Below, piece after piece: positions 10,799 through 22,598 of a stretch of DNA of 64,000 bases. The stretch is from Amphiduros pacificus (taxonomy: Eukaryota > Annelida > Polychaeta > Phyllodocida > Hesionidae). How positions within the stretch are numbered: the first letter of the stretch is position 1; each line of letters opens with the position of its first letter. The stretch is taken from the NCBI GenBank assembly GCA_949316495.1, contig OX439012.1, forward strand, positions 9,438,049-9,502,048, written 5' to 3'. The notes under the pieces were generated by a model, which was not told the DNA's origin, did not search any database, and was given only the letters and a program-made list of their open reading frames with translations. The position numbers were made by a program, and so were the translations under genes.

Positions 10799-12420
10799 TT
10801 TCCCCTCGGAATTGAATACAATTTTCTTGTGATTAAGAAGGAATATTCAAGGGTGAGAAGATACAATGTCAGTGTTGCATCGACTTGAATATTACCCTCC
10901 ATAGCAGGACTTCTCTATCATATCAGTGTCTGCCAACAAAGATATAAAGGTGCAGAATCGACTGCAAGTCATCAGTATTCATAAATCAGTAGATCAAGAA
11001 TGTAAAGTGAATATTAATAGATTTAGTTTGTACTGATTGGACAGATTATGTGTCAGACACCTCATTACAGGTAATTCCAAATTTAAAATGGTGTCAAATA
11101 TCATGAATATAGGGCAATGACTGCAGAGATAGTTATTAAATACTATCTATGTAATGCAGAGTACTCAAATACAGGGCAATGACTTAGATAGTTATTGAAT
11201 ACTATCTATGTAATGCAAATGAGTACTCAAATACAAGAATAATGACAATACAAACACATTTTTTCCCACCAGAGGGCAGCATAAAATAAGAATGTTTCAC
11301 CACAAATAACATGATGAAGTCGAATGATAGCTCTTATAAAATCTTTTATCTCATACTTGGTACTTCAAGAGAGATGTTCTTTTGCAGATCACCCCTCTGC
11401 CGAACTATTTTCGCAGATCACCCATGTGCCGCACTACTTTTGCAGATCATCTCTGGTCGAAAGGAAATGTGAGATTCTGTCACCAGAACCATATTATAAT
11501 AGTTAGATTGAAAGGATATATTCAAAATAAATATCATGAAATTTTAACAGTAAACCTATATACAAGAAATAGGTAGAAAATGATGAATTGACTTGTTTAC
11601 AGTTCCCAGGGTAATATATAATTAGAATTCGGCAGGTACAAAGGATTCTGCATCTAGGCCCAAATTTCAGTCTGGGAATCTAGGTAGAAGAATAAATTAA
11701 AAGTAAACAGCAGGTCAAATTTACATCCAATAGCACACTCCAGGTAAAAATAATTACCAATGAAAATGCTTAGCTATGCATAGCAGTGGGCTGATGAAGA
11801 AGGAAAATGCATATGCTTTGGAGCCCAGCTCACTGCAAGGCGCTTGGGGAGAAGACAGTCCATAACATAGATAATTCTACTGCAGCCTTGTCCTCTGGTC
11901 TTGTTTGGCATGCTTTCCACTTAAAGCACAATATATTTGCTTTGAATATATTGGACATCAAACCAAAACCTTTGCATGAAGCCATGTTCTTGTCTTTATC
12001 TCATACTTAACACAGATGGTTTATATATCTGAGCATTGCAATAAGTATGGATCTACGTTGTTATGTGGTCGTTCAATATAGAGAGGTTCTTTGCCTATCT
12101 CTAAATGATGTAATTACACCATATAATATATTTTGTAATGACATCATTGTGCATGACATCATTAAAAAAGGGCGTAGCATTGTTCATATTGTTTGACACA
12201 CATAACATAGATCTACACTTGCTGCAACCATCAGGATTGAGCTGACTTCCAACAGCCAATTGCCTTTTCAATTTGCCTCATTTTGAACTACTTGGAAACC
12301 ATTCATAAAATTTAGTTGCTAAGTGATTGTAAATATGTGCGGATGTTGCAGAAAACAGCTTTGACCCGTCTGTACCATTGAAATCAATGGCAGTCATTTA
12401 TCGTACCTTGCCATGCTGGA
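10799..12420. other. Non-coding DNA with small tandem duplications
   Basis: No gene recognised. A ~75-bp duplication lies around 11,105-11,235 (GGGCAATGACT...TACTATCTATGTAATGCA) and a ~32-bp one at 11,382-11,455 (GCAGATCACCC...). The short open frames here have no supporting signal. Confidence 0.5.
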
Positions 12421-14052
12421 GGTTCATCTACATCTACATCTATAAGTTTACTCGGCAAAACCAATTGACATCCCGCCGAGAGGGCAAGGTTGCACTAAAG
12501 GGTGCAGCTGGTACACACCAGCAGCTTGTCGCCAACCTTTATACTGTGGCTAGGGAGTTTCTGAAGGATGCCGAGCTACCTGGTTCCAGTGTAGTTAACT
12601 GAGGGGGAAGATTATTCCAGTCAGTCACTGTCCTTGGAAAATAGCTGTATTTATAAGGGTCACAGCTTGTCGCCATTTCGATACAGTGATAACCATGGTT
12701 TTTCCGTGTAGGAGCTGATTTCATTTTGACATGTTTTGGAAGTTTCAGAGCTATTTCACCATCTATAGCCTTGTACAATAAAACCAGCCCCTGGGTCCTT
12801 CTTCTCTCTGCTAGTGAATCCCATTTTAGGTCTTCCAGGATTTTTGTTACAGTTCCTGTTTATCTCTTCCAGTTGCCAGACACAAATCTAGCAGCTCATC
12901 TTTGAACTGATTCTATGCGGTCTATATCTTTTTTGAGGTAAGGGTCCCACACACTTGATGCATATTCTAAGTGAGGGCGCACAAGTGTATTGTAGGCAGC
13001 CTCTTTGATATTTCCTGGGCACATATTGAATTTTTTTCTTACAAATCCCAGTACTTGATTTGCTTTGCAGACAATGTTGTTAATATGCTCATCCCATTTC
13101 ATATCTATTTGGAGCTCGACTCTTAGGTAAGGATGATGTTCAACATGTTGTAAGATGTGACCATTTAATGTCAATTTTATGTTTGTATAATTTGGCTTCT
13201 CTCCAATGTCATTTATATAGAGTAGAAATAGTATTGGTCCAAGTGCTGTACCCTGAGGCACTCCAAATTTAACATGGACAGGGTCAGATTCATCACCGTC
13301 AATAACTACCCTCATTCCCGGCTTGTAAGCCAGTTTTTTTATCCATGAACCGACCTGCCCTGAGATTCCATAATGCTCAAGCTTGTGATTCAGCCGCTCA
13401 TGGCAGACTGTGTCAAAGGCTTTACTAAAATCGAGAATGAGCATGTCAACATTTTGCTGATCATTTTTAGTCTTGAGTATAGCCTGTAAGGTTGTGATTA
13501 ACTGTTTTCACATCAGTGGCCTGACCTGAATCCATGCTGAAAATTTACCAGGATATTGTAAAGTTCACAGTAGTTAATCATGTGTCTGACAAATATATGC
13601 TCCAAAATCTTACAGGGGACAGATGTCAAAGAAGCTGGCCTGTAGTTAGCAGCACAGCTTTTATCTTCTTTTTTTAAAGACTGCAACTATATTTGCTGTG
13701 TGCCATGCTTTTGGAACTTCTCCTTTGTCGAGTGAGTCTTGGAATATTTTTTGGAGGATTGGAGCCATTTCATGCAAACATTCTTTCAGGACTCTTGTGG
13801 GTATTTGATCCGGGCAACTGGCTTTTTTGCTGTTTTGGTTTGAGAGCAATATTTCCACACAAGCAACTGTGATGGTAATCGGCTCTATTTGTGGAGAAGT
13901 TGGAGCACCTTTGTCAGGAATATTTTCCATGTTTTCAATAGAAAAAACAGATTTGTACTGAAGTGAAAGAACTTCTGCCTTGCCTTTACTGTCTTTTACT
14001 TCAATGCCATTTTCTGTTAGTGTTGGTACACCAATGGTAAAGACTTTCAAGC
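12421..14052 (-). mobile_element. 5'-truncated LINE, CR1/Jockey-like
   Basis: Minus-strand reverse-transcriptase fragments. Residues near 13,661-13,800 give KASCPDQIPTRVLKECL and WHTANIVAVFKK. Frames at 13,444-12,896 give DFSKAFDTV and GVPQGTALGPILFLLYIND, then LVRPHLEYASSVWDP. The C-terminal piece (12,778-12,539) has FPRTVTDWNNLPP. Right after LYINDI the expected YADD region is absent, so there is an internal deletion of roughly 60 codons, besides frame changes near 13,650-13,450. The 3' end carries GATGTA repeats (12,421-12,440), as CR1-group elements often do. The 5' end stops abruptly at the junction with Gypsy pol near 14,052. Dead copy. Confidence 0.87.
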
Positions 14053-16340
14053 TTTCTTAGGTTTGTCAGGTTATTACCGTCGGTTTGTTGAAGGCTATGC
14101 AAGAATTGCGCAACCTCTCAACATCCTGACCAGCAAGAAGAGTACTTTTGTGTGGGATGATGCGAAGCAGTCAGCTTTCGAGGCTCTCAAAGCTAAGTTG
14201 GTTTCCGCACCAATTTTGGCTTTCCCTCGAATTGAGGATAACAACCCCTTCATTATCACCATGGATGCTAGCCTTTTTGCTATTGGCAAAGTTTTGAGTC
14301 AAATGCAGGACGGTATTGAACGGGTTATAGCATACGTAGGTCGTGCCCTAAACCCGGCAGAACAGAATTACACATGCACTGAACGGGAATGCCTCAGCAT
14401 AATAGCCGCTTGCAAAATGCACGAACCCTATCTCAAATTTGATAAATTCACTATAGTCACTGATCACTCAGTTTGGCAGTGGTTATTTTGGTCTGAACCG
14501 AAAGGATGCTTGAGAATGAGGATGTTGACCTCACAGCAGTTTCGTTAAAAAATCGTCCATAAACGGGGTAATTCTATCCCACACGCTGACAGCTTGAGCT
14601 GTCGCACGTATCCCCCTGAATCCAGTTCTACCCCGGAGCTAGAACTCAAACTAGCAGCTGTGTCTGATAGGACTGATAGCGACGATACGCCTCATGACGT
14701 CCCGAACAATGACAATTCTTGTCTAAGTGATTTTAATCAGACTGTTAGAGAAAATTACACATTTGATGCTATTAGTCCAAAACAAATGACAGATCTGACT
14801 CTTCAACCGTCATCACTTATTTCAAGAAGTCAGCCCTTCCCTCTACCCAACGCGAGACAAGGAAACTTCTTGCCCAGGTTGATGATTATTACCTGAAAGA
14901 AGGTCTTTTGTTTCATCTCTATATCATGCCAGGTAGAGGTCCTGTGAAGGATAGGTGCAAAACACAATTAGTCATCCCTCCCACTTTACGCCATACATTG
15001 CTTGAAGCTTTCCATGACAGCTCTATGGGTGCTCATTTGCGGAACCGATAAACTTTACTCGACCATACGACAAAAGTATTACTAGCCCGGAATGCACAGT
15101 GATATCATGAATTGGGTTCAATCTTGTCATGTTTGTAGTAAAACAAGCAAACTCCCGAAAAATAGGCAGGGTACGCTCCAACCCATTCCTGTTTCTCGCC
15201 CTTTTCAGCGTGTCCATACTGACCTCATAGGCTCCCTGCCGAAAACGGACCGTGGGAACAAGTATGTCCTAGTCTTCCAGGATGCCCTCACCCGTTTTCC
15301 TGAGGCTTTTCCCTTATCAGATCAATCGGCTGTTTCTGTAGCCGAGCGTCTTTTCGAAGATATTTGGTGCAGATGGGGCAATGTTGAATCGATTGTTAGT
15401 GATCGTGGTGGTTGTTACGGTTGTTACGAACTTTGCAAGTTAATGCAGGCCAGAAAGGTCATGACTACGCCTTATTGTCCTCGCAGTAACGGAACGACCG
15501 AACGAAGTGTGCAGTCAAATTCTAAAAACTTGACGCGCCTCTGTCACGATAAGCCTACATCTTGAGATTTATTCCTACCCTCAGCCTTATTCGCTATGAG
15601 AGCTTCTGTGCATCAGGCGACGATGTATAGCCCTCTATTCTTGATGACAGGTCGAGATGCTAAGCATCCCTTCGAGACTGCACTGCCTGATTCCACCCAC
15701 CCTAGTCCTTTAGTCCGTAACTATGTAAAGAACATGTTTGAACGTGTCGAGACAGCACGTAAGTGGGCCAAGGAGAATAATGAGATCATGCAGTCTAAAA
15801 TGAAATCCTATCACGACTCGAGGAACAAAGGTTGGCATTTTCAGATCGGTGATAAAGTGTGGATTTATTCTCGCGCTACAAAAGTCCCTGGACAAAAGCT
15901 TAAATCGCCATATAGCAGTCCATATTACCTGATTGAGCAAACTACCCCGTACTTGTGACACCCGTATTGAGCCAAATTCCTCAATAGATGTTAACAGATT
16001 TCGTCCTCGTTTTGATCATCCTGTTTCTCCACTTCAATTTGAAGACGGTGTCCCCCCGGGAATGACCTTCCGAGCAACGCCATCCCGCCTTTTGCCAGAA
16101 GTCGACCCAATAGTTCCTCAAGGTGATATTGGAGATACACATGTTATAGACCCACATAATTCTGACACAAACAATGATGACAACGAGTCTGGCTCTCACT
16201 ACGAAGTTGAACGGATTCTGAAGCAACGGAAAGGATCCCAGTTTGTCGTTCAACTTTGCCCAAAGTGCAAAGAGTGTGTGCGAATACAGGAATTCACTTT
16301 GACCCCTGTTCAATACATAAAGAGGTAGAATAAAGGCCCT
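14053..16340 (+). pseudogene. Remnant of Gypsy pol (end of RT, RNase H, integrase, chromodomain)
   Basis: Protein fragments match the giant element's Pol. SGYYRRFV marks the end of RT, then RNase H (TCTERECLSIIAACK), the integrase zinc and core regions (DLIGSLPKTDRGNKYVLVFQ, IVSDRGG), and a chromodomain start (YEVERILKQRKGSQ). Fossil with multiple breaks. Confidence 0.9.
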
Positions 16341-17643
16341 CACCGTTAAAATGTTCGTACCATGCTTCCTCTTGCTAGGTGTTCATACAGTGGCGTCCGC
16401 TATTGTCTTGGCCCGACCAAACGTCGGTGCCCTTCTCAAGAAACAAGGTTATGTGGCCAATAGTGCGGCAACGTGGCAGGTTACTTTTGCTGTTCCTCAC
16501 CTCGACTTTATTGGGATATCCTGTGATGAGAGATTCTATATCAAATTATCTGGAGCCGATCTCGCAGAATGTTTCGGCTCAGGTGTTCGTCATTGCTACC
16601 GATCTTTTCCTGAATTTCCTACTGACATTCCTTCATGTGCCCTATCTATATTTACGGGAATAGTCCGTGACATTATGTTGTATTGCCAAGTTGACTACTT
16701 GGTTATGAAATCTCCCCCTCATGTCGTCCGGGATTTACAGAACTCTTCATTCCTAGTTATTGGACAAAGCGAGCCTTGGCTAGTTTCATGCCAACTTAAT
16801 GTTACCCCAACTGAGGTGGAACCCTGTTCATTTTGTACACTCACGTTAGGATGCGGTTGCAGTATGCGATCAAGTTCTGGTGTTTACATTCCACCAAGTC
16901 TCACTCATTGTGACAATAAACTGATGACTCGTGTTGAGAAATCCTATACCACTAATTTGCTATTTATCTAGCTCTTTCACAATGAAACTGTCACACAAGG
17001 CATGACAGCGAACACACTGTTTGACGACGCGCTGAAGTTAGATGTTCCGGATCTTGATCTACACTCATTATTGCCTCGGCGTGGAAGGACGCTCAATTAC
17101 CCTATATTGACCCATCATGGTCATTACCAGGTGGGTTTACCATATCTGACGATATGAGTTGGCTTGGCCTACTCAATACAGCAGGTACCGGTTTAGCAAT
17201 AGGTTGTGCAATTTGTTTATCAATCCTCTATGGCAGATATGAACACCTCAAGAAGACTATTCTGTTGTTCCAACTAAGTCAGGTCCCCACTGCTGATGCT
17301 ACCCCCCCCCTATACTGGACTAAATAGACTCAACCTGTTTGATGTGTTCAGTGTCACGACCCTGCTCATTGTTATTCTTGTATTTCTCCTTCAGAAAGCT
17401 CATGTTTCATATCAGAATAGACATTATTTGACATCTGTTATGCGATCGTTTGACCGAGAGCCCTCAAACTCGAGTCTTACTTGAGTTATTTTTGGGCACC
17501 TCTTGTGTCGTTCTTCTAGTCACTGAAATTTTGACCTTCCCGGGATACATAAAGGTCATCCCTGGCGAAACTATGCCTCATCCTGAGCTTTCCACTGGAT
17601 GTTTCCATACACATTTGATTATCGACTGGAACATGACTATGTT

Positions 17644-18757
17644 TAGGCCTTGACATAAAGAGAAAAATGTTGGTTGCCCAGTTGGGCCACCAAAGCATGA
17701 GAAGTGGTGGCCCAAAGTTTCTAAGGATAATAGGATGTTTGATACGATAAGGAGCATTGTACATAAGGCTGTATAGTGTCTGAGTGGGGGATACTTGTCC
17801 CAATCAAATGTCTATCGTGATATGATATCTATCAAGGATTAGAATAATAAAATCAAGATACTAGTGTAGGATATAGAATACACACCCAGAGACTCTCAGA
17901 AATACATAAACATTCATAGACAATAATGCACGATACTGATGGTTGATGAGTCACCATAACCACCACTCCGTGAAAGTCACGTGTAAGACGGACGAGCCGA
18001 AGTTAGATACGCAGGCAGGACGAGTCCATTTGATGACGCGTAAGGAAGCCACGTAGGCAACCCCACACAGATGACGCGGAGTGGCCCCTTAAAAAGAGAT
18101 GCGCAACCGCGAGTCCGGGGAGTCAGTAGCCGGGAGTCGATAGCCGGTAGTCGGGCAGTCACGCAGAGTACAGAGTCAGTCCCCAGTCTAGGAGCCAAGA
18201 ATGAGATCAACGACCACTTGCCACGGAAGATCCATGACTCTCAGTATCATGATCACATAGACTTGGGTGTTTAGCACATAGTTAGGGTTTCATAAGTATC
18301 ATGCAAAGTTGGTAATTCATATGCCTCGCTCATTGCCATGCCGGCCTAGCCAGACAAGCAGGGATCACAGCACTGAATAAAGGTAACTATTACACTGTGT
18401 TTATCCTGTGTCTGCAGTCCTTACTTCCTGACATTTATATGAAGGTATGATATGATAGCTAGGATCCGTGCCCCAAACTCACAGCCAGCGAGTCAGCGAG
18501 CTATAGTTAACAGTACAGTACAGTACGATAGAGTAGAACAGGTTAGAGTATCTATCTAATTGGTAGAGTATTGATCCCCCGTCCACGTCCCCCAACGACG
18601 GATACTCTCCATTAGTGGGTAACACTAGTAGTTTGAGCCACTAAAAGACAAAAAATATATGGTTGCCCAACTGGGCCACTATAACAGAGCATTTACTGGC
18701 CCGAACAGAGGATCTGGTGGCCCCGGGCCACCGGGCCAGTCCGTATGTCAAGCCCTG
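17644..18757. mobile_element. hAT-like MITE (~350 bp) with a solo LTR inside
   Basis: Ends are TAGGCCTTGACATA and, inverted, CAGGGCTTGACATA, typical of hAT termini. The interior has GGTTGCCCAGTTGGGCCACC and its inverted partner. ATGTT repeats lie directly outside both ends (17,639-17,643 and 18,758-18,762), consistent with hAT groups that make 5-6-bp duplications. Without the LTR and its duplication it is about 350 bp. A second copy lies at the right window edge. No transposase. Confidence 0.82.
17865..18624 (+). mobile_element. Solo Gypsy LTR, 760 bp, CTAG duplication
   Basis: Begins TGTAGGATATAGAATACACA and ends GTGGGTAACA, the same family as the giant element's LTRs. A 4-bp target duplication CTAG lies on both sides. 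The MITE copy at 63,702-64,000 shows the same site without the LTR. Product of LTR-LTR recombination. Confidence 0.94.
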
Positions 18758-19253
18758 ATGTTGAGGGACTCCACATGCCCTGAATCTCTTGATTGGATGC
18801 AATGGTTATTATATCCTCCACAATTTACCTTCTGATTTACCTCTTCGTCCACGTGGACACATGTTCACTCCCCCTTAGCAGAAAAGCGCTGTCATCACCA
18901 ATTGACCACCGTGGGCTGACGAGGAATGGTATATCCAAATTTGATAGGCCAAAATTTCCCTCTCTTGATCAACTCCGGGAAGAACATTCCGACCCCAAGG
19001 TTGAGCAACTTGAGAGCATTCTCACTTCGGCCAAGTCTGACTTTTTAGGAACCCCCTGTCAAAAAGGTCAGGTGGGGAGATCATGTTCGAACCAAAAGCA
19101 TGCCTAGCAATTTCCCTATTGCTTCAGAAGGACAGTCGTGAATCATTATAATATAGCTAGAGCCAACCTAAAGAACAATCTATTCACCCCCCAGTTTCCC
19201 TTTCAGAAATAGATACGCCCAGCGTTCAACCTTTTTCAAACCATCGGGTAAGT

Positions 19254-19779
19254 ATGTCTGTCGACACACCTCATCCCCAGGTAAGTTCTCCTTCTCCAAG
19301 TAGTCACATTATATCCATGGATTCCCCGAAATTCAAAATTGATTTACAGGAATTGCGGCATCTTGCTGCTAATGTGTGTGACGCCCCTGGCCACACTCTT
19401 CCTCTTCCCATAATCTCTCAGATTTTTCTAAAAGTTAAAAACAAATACAGCCCTTACTGGTTTATTGGCTTATTATGTTCTGTGTTTAGATAACGCAATG
19501 TATGATGTTTGTTTCCAAATCAGTAAACCTTGTTGCAATAATTGCTTGGAAAAACTAGCTGTCCGTTTTCTCAAATTGTTTCATTGGTCCCATCCAAAGT
19601 CTTGGGGCTATGCCGAATGCGTTGTTCGCCGAGCTTTGACTTATTTTAAACTTGAAGGCAAAGACCATTATTCGATTAAATACCTTAGAGCCTTGACTGC
19701 CTTGGACCCATGGATGTCTTGTACTACGTTCCCTACTCCTAGAAATACAGATCACACATATTCCCGCTCTGTAGGTTAA
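19254..19779 (+). pseudogene. Remnant of accessory ORF Y (old copy)
   Basis: Counterpart of ORF Y at 40,987-41,517. Shared blocks are a start directly after GTAAGT, then FKIDLQELRHL / FKMDMFELHLL, CLEKLAVRFLKLF / CLEKLALRFLRLF, and RRALTYFKLEGKD / RRALSYFRLEGRD. Substitutions are largely conservative although this copy is a fossil, a hint of past protein-level constraint. Confidence 0.8.
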
Positions 19780-20002
19780 TCACTTAAGTAGACACCTTGT
19801 TGATCAATGATAAATTGCATGTGACCTTGTTTAGACAGCTAATTACGCTTTTCTTTTTCTTCACGTCCGTTTGCCTAACATTTCTTTCTATTGCTCATTC
19901 TAAGGCAGGATTTGTTTCATATTACCACGTTTTTTTATACAGATGCTTTTTTTGGTTTGGCTTGCTTGCATGCTATGTGTTGTGTTCTGTTATCTGTTTC
20001 AG

Positions 20003-20626
20003 ATGGTATATCCCCAGAACCCAGCAGATTTCCTTGCCCATCATGCCACCCAGTGTGAAAGGTTCTTTATCGAGGTATGTAGCATGCTTCTGTCCGATTT
20101 GCCTATTGAGGAGCGACTGACTTTCAAATCAGTCATCTCTCATCGGGAGGGTAATGTAGCTCTGGAAGGATCCGCCAGGCGGCTGCCGCGCTTTATAGAT
20201 ATTCCGCGGGAGTGCGCCCCTGACAGGCGAGTACTGTTTTTCCGTGACTTTCGCTCGTTCAACCATGTAGTTCTCGAAATCCACGCTTCTTGTGGTTTGG
20301 GGCTATACAATGTTATCTCTGGCACTCACAAATCTTTTTATATGACCTTACGTGAAGTATGCCATTTCGCATACTTTCCTGGCCTTATCAGAATTGTGCA
20401 CGGGATACTGTCAGAGTGCTCTTGTCATAGGATGGCCCAGTTGCCTGACCTCCTTACGGCAATCCTTCACACCCCACCTGAGTTACACTGGGATCTACAC
20501 GGACCACCTTTGAAATTTAAAGGGTGCATCTTAGAACCACTCCCTTTCAGGTCCCGGAAACAATTGATCGTTCTTTCAAATGCCTCGGCCGAAATTTTTT
20601 TCTCCCTCCCCTGCCCCTTGGACTGA
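20003..20626 (+). pseudogene. Remnant of accessory ORF Z (old copy)
   Basis: Counterpart of ORF Z at 41,763-42,575, starting at the ATG right after a TCTGTTTCAG acceptor. It shares RFIDIPRECAPDRRV, the THKSF..TL.EVCHFAYFP block and the PPEL..DL.GPPLKF block. See ORF Z for the integrase-like reading. Confidence 0.8.
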
Positions 20627-21049
20627 TCCCTTTTTTTGGAGAATATGTCTTCTTTCATATCCTGTTCGTCCCCACATGTCCCCTTCCAGATGCCATTTTT
20701 AACAAAGATATTTCGGAAACCCCCTTTAGTGATACTAAAGGATGCCCTGTTTATAAGAACAGCCATCCATGCTTTTTCCAATCCGCTCCATGCCCTCCCA
20801 GTGATTCCTGCGGATCACGTTGACACACCCGACCTCTTACCATCGCCACCTCTCTTATTTCCGAAACCCAAACTCTGCCTCCGTAAACCGGATAGCATTC
20901 GTCCCCCCTAATATTTGGCCAATTACCACTTCAAGTAGACCCCTGTGTTGGGATTGTGTTTCACGTCCATTATCCCCTCCAACCCCCCAAATTAAATTCT
21001 CATGGATCCTGAAATTAAAGAAATTGGTTCAATAAAAATTTTTTTTATT
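20627..21049 (+). other. Old element, degenerate start of 3' non-coding region
   Basis: Pyrimidine-rich DNA after the ORF Z remnant, as in the giant element from 42,576 on. No gene. Confidence 0.55.
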
Positions 21050-21448
21050 TACATCCTGCATATAGAGATTTACCTGGCTGTAGAGATATATGCGGCTGTA
21101 GAGATATATGCGGCAAAACACCATTTTGACAAAGACATTGATCATAGAATTGTGTCTGATATTGGATAAGGATTATGTGCTTCACATGGAGGTATCATAA
21201 TAGTGCCAAAAGTCAAGGAAAGTGAACTTTGAAGGTAGTTGTAACTACTATACAGATTAATATATTTTACGCATGAATGGTCGGCTCACCTGTACAGGTG
21301 TGTGTTTGGAAGTAATCAATAATTGCAGTAAACAACCCTGACTGTGAGGCTCTCTACAGTGGATTAACCTGTATTGCAGAGACTGAGCACTGCATGAAAC
21401 AATTTGTGTGAGGCTCTATACCCTATCAGCAATCAGTGTGTTGTGAAT

Positions 21449-22598
21449 ATGGCTCCAGCAAAGTGTACACAGTGCAAGGAGAGGAAGGCAGATGTATGTC
21501 TATGTAATGAGTGTCACAATCCAATGAGTCTAGTGGAAAGTAATCTGCTAATGTATATGTCTACCTATAGATCCCAATCCTCAAGGCTTAAGCTGAAGGA
21601 TGCTGTGTTAGACTACTACATGCATGATGAAGTTGCCAATGCCAGGCAGCTGATGGAAGACAATGTTAAACACCTCATTCCTGAGTTTCTCCATCTTGGC
21701 AAGAAGAGGTTAGATTCACCTAACAGAACAGCACATGAAGCTATGGTAGATGACATCCTGGATATGTTTGTAGATTTAGATAGTGTGACTGACAAGGTGA
21801 TTCCTAGATTTGTTGGTGGTGATGCATCAAAGCTGCCACCTAGCAGCCCAGAGGCTGCTGGTAGCTTGATGGCGCTGATGGACAAAATGGTAAAACAACA
21901 GAAAGAGATCCAACAAATGCAGCAGGCAAATGCAGCAGGCAAAATGCAGACTACAGTAGATAACAATCATGCCATTGTTACTGCTGTAGCCCAGAATGTG
22001 GAAGATGTCAGTGTGTCAAAGCAGACAGTGTCACCTGGTGCTGGTAAAGAGGTAGTGACACCTGTGGTGACCCATGAGATACAGGTGACAGAGTCACCGG
22101 CATCTACAAGTGGTGGAGAAACATATGCTAAGGCTGTAATACAGTCTAGCAGAGACAGAACAGGAGGCACTAGTGATGGCTTCAGAAAAGCTGGCAAAAG
22201 ACTGAATAAAGGAAACAGTAAGACTCAGGGGTCTGAACAGGGCTTTATCAAAAACAGACCAGTGAAAGTAGGGGGAACAGGTGATTCTGTGTTGCTGAAA
22301 GCAGGACCTGAAACATTTCAGGTACAGATAACAAATGTGAATAAAGACCTTGATGACCTTCATTGAGAGTAAAGGTATGGGCTTTGATGTTGTTGCTATA
22401 GAGGACACAACAACTGAAGGATGGTATACTAAGAGGTTCATGTTGACTTTTGATTACGAACATCATGAGGTGATCTTGAACCCTGAATTCTGGCCTAAGA
22501 AAATATATTTCAAAAGATGGCATAATTGCAATGTATCAATGACAAACTATCATGGAGAATATAAAGATCTTATCCTACAACAGCACTGGCCTAGCTAG
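21449..22598 (+). CDS. LINE ORF1 protein (RNA-binding), one frameshift
   Basis: The first ATG in good context gives MAPAKCTQCKERK. A Cys cluster C-x2-C-x7-C-x-C-x2-C near residues 6-22 may bind zinc. A helical middle holds a coiled-coil-like stretch (KMVKQQKEIQQMQQ), followed by a Ser/Thr-rich linker and a basic region. A frameshift near 22,350 separates the C-terminal piece (FIESKGMGFDVV ... NPEFWPKKIYFKRW), which resembles the RRM-like C-terminus of other LINE ORF1 proteins. The end overlaps the start of ORF2 by about 47 bases. ORF1 proteins coat the LINE RNA; the role here is inferred. Confidence 0.72.

Larger units (their letters stand above)
16351..19107 (+). pseudogene. Remnant of Gypsy envelope gene
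   Basis: Starts with a signal-peptide-like sequence and VLARPNVGALLKKQGYVANS, as in the giant element's envelope, and keeps the Cys-rich middle (EPCSFCTLTLGCGCSMRSSS) and the tail (LSRKALSSP). The MITE at 17,644-18,757 sits inside it. Fossil with multiple breaks. Confidence 0.88.
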
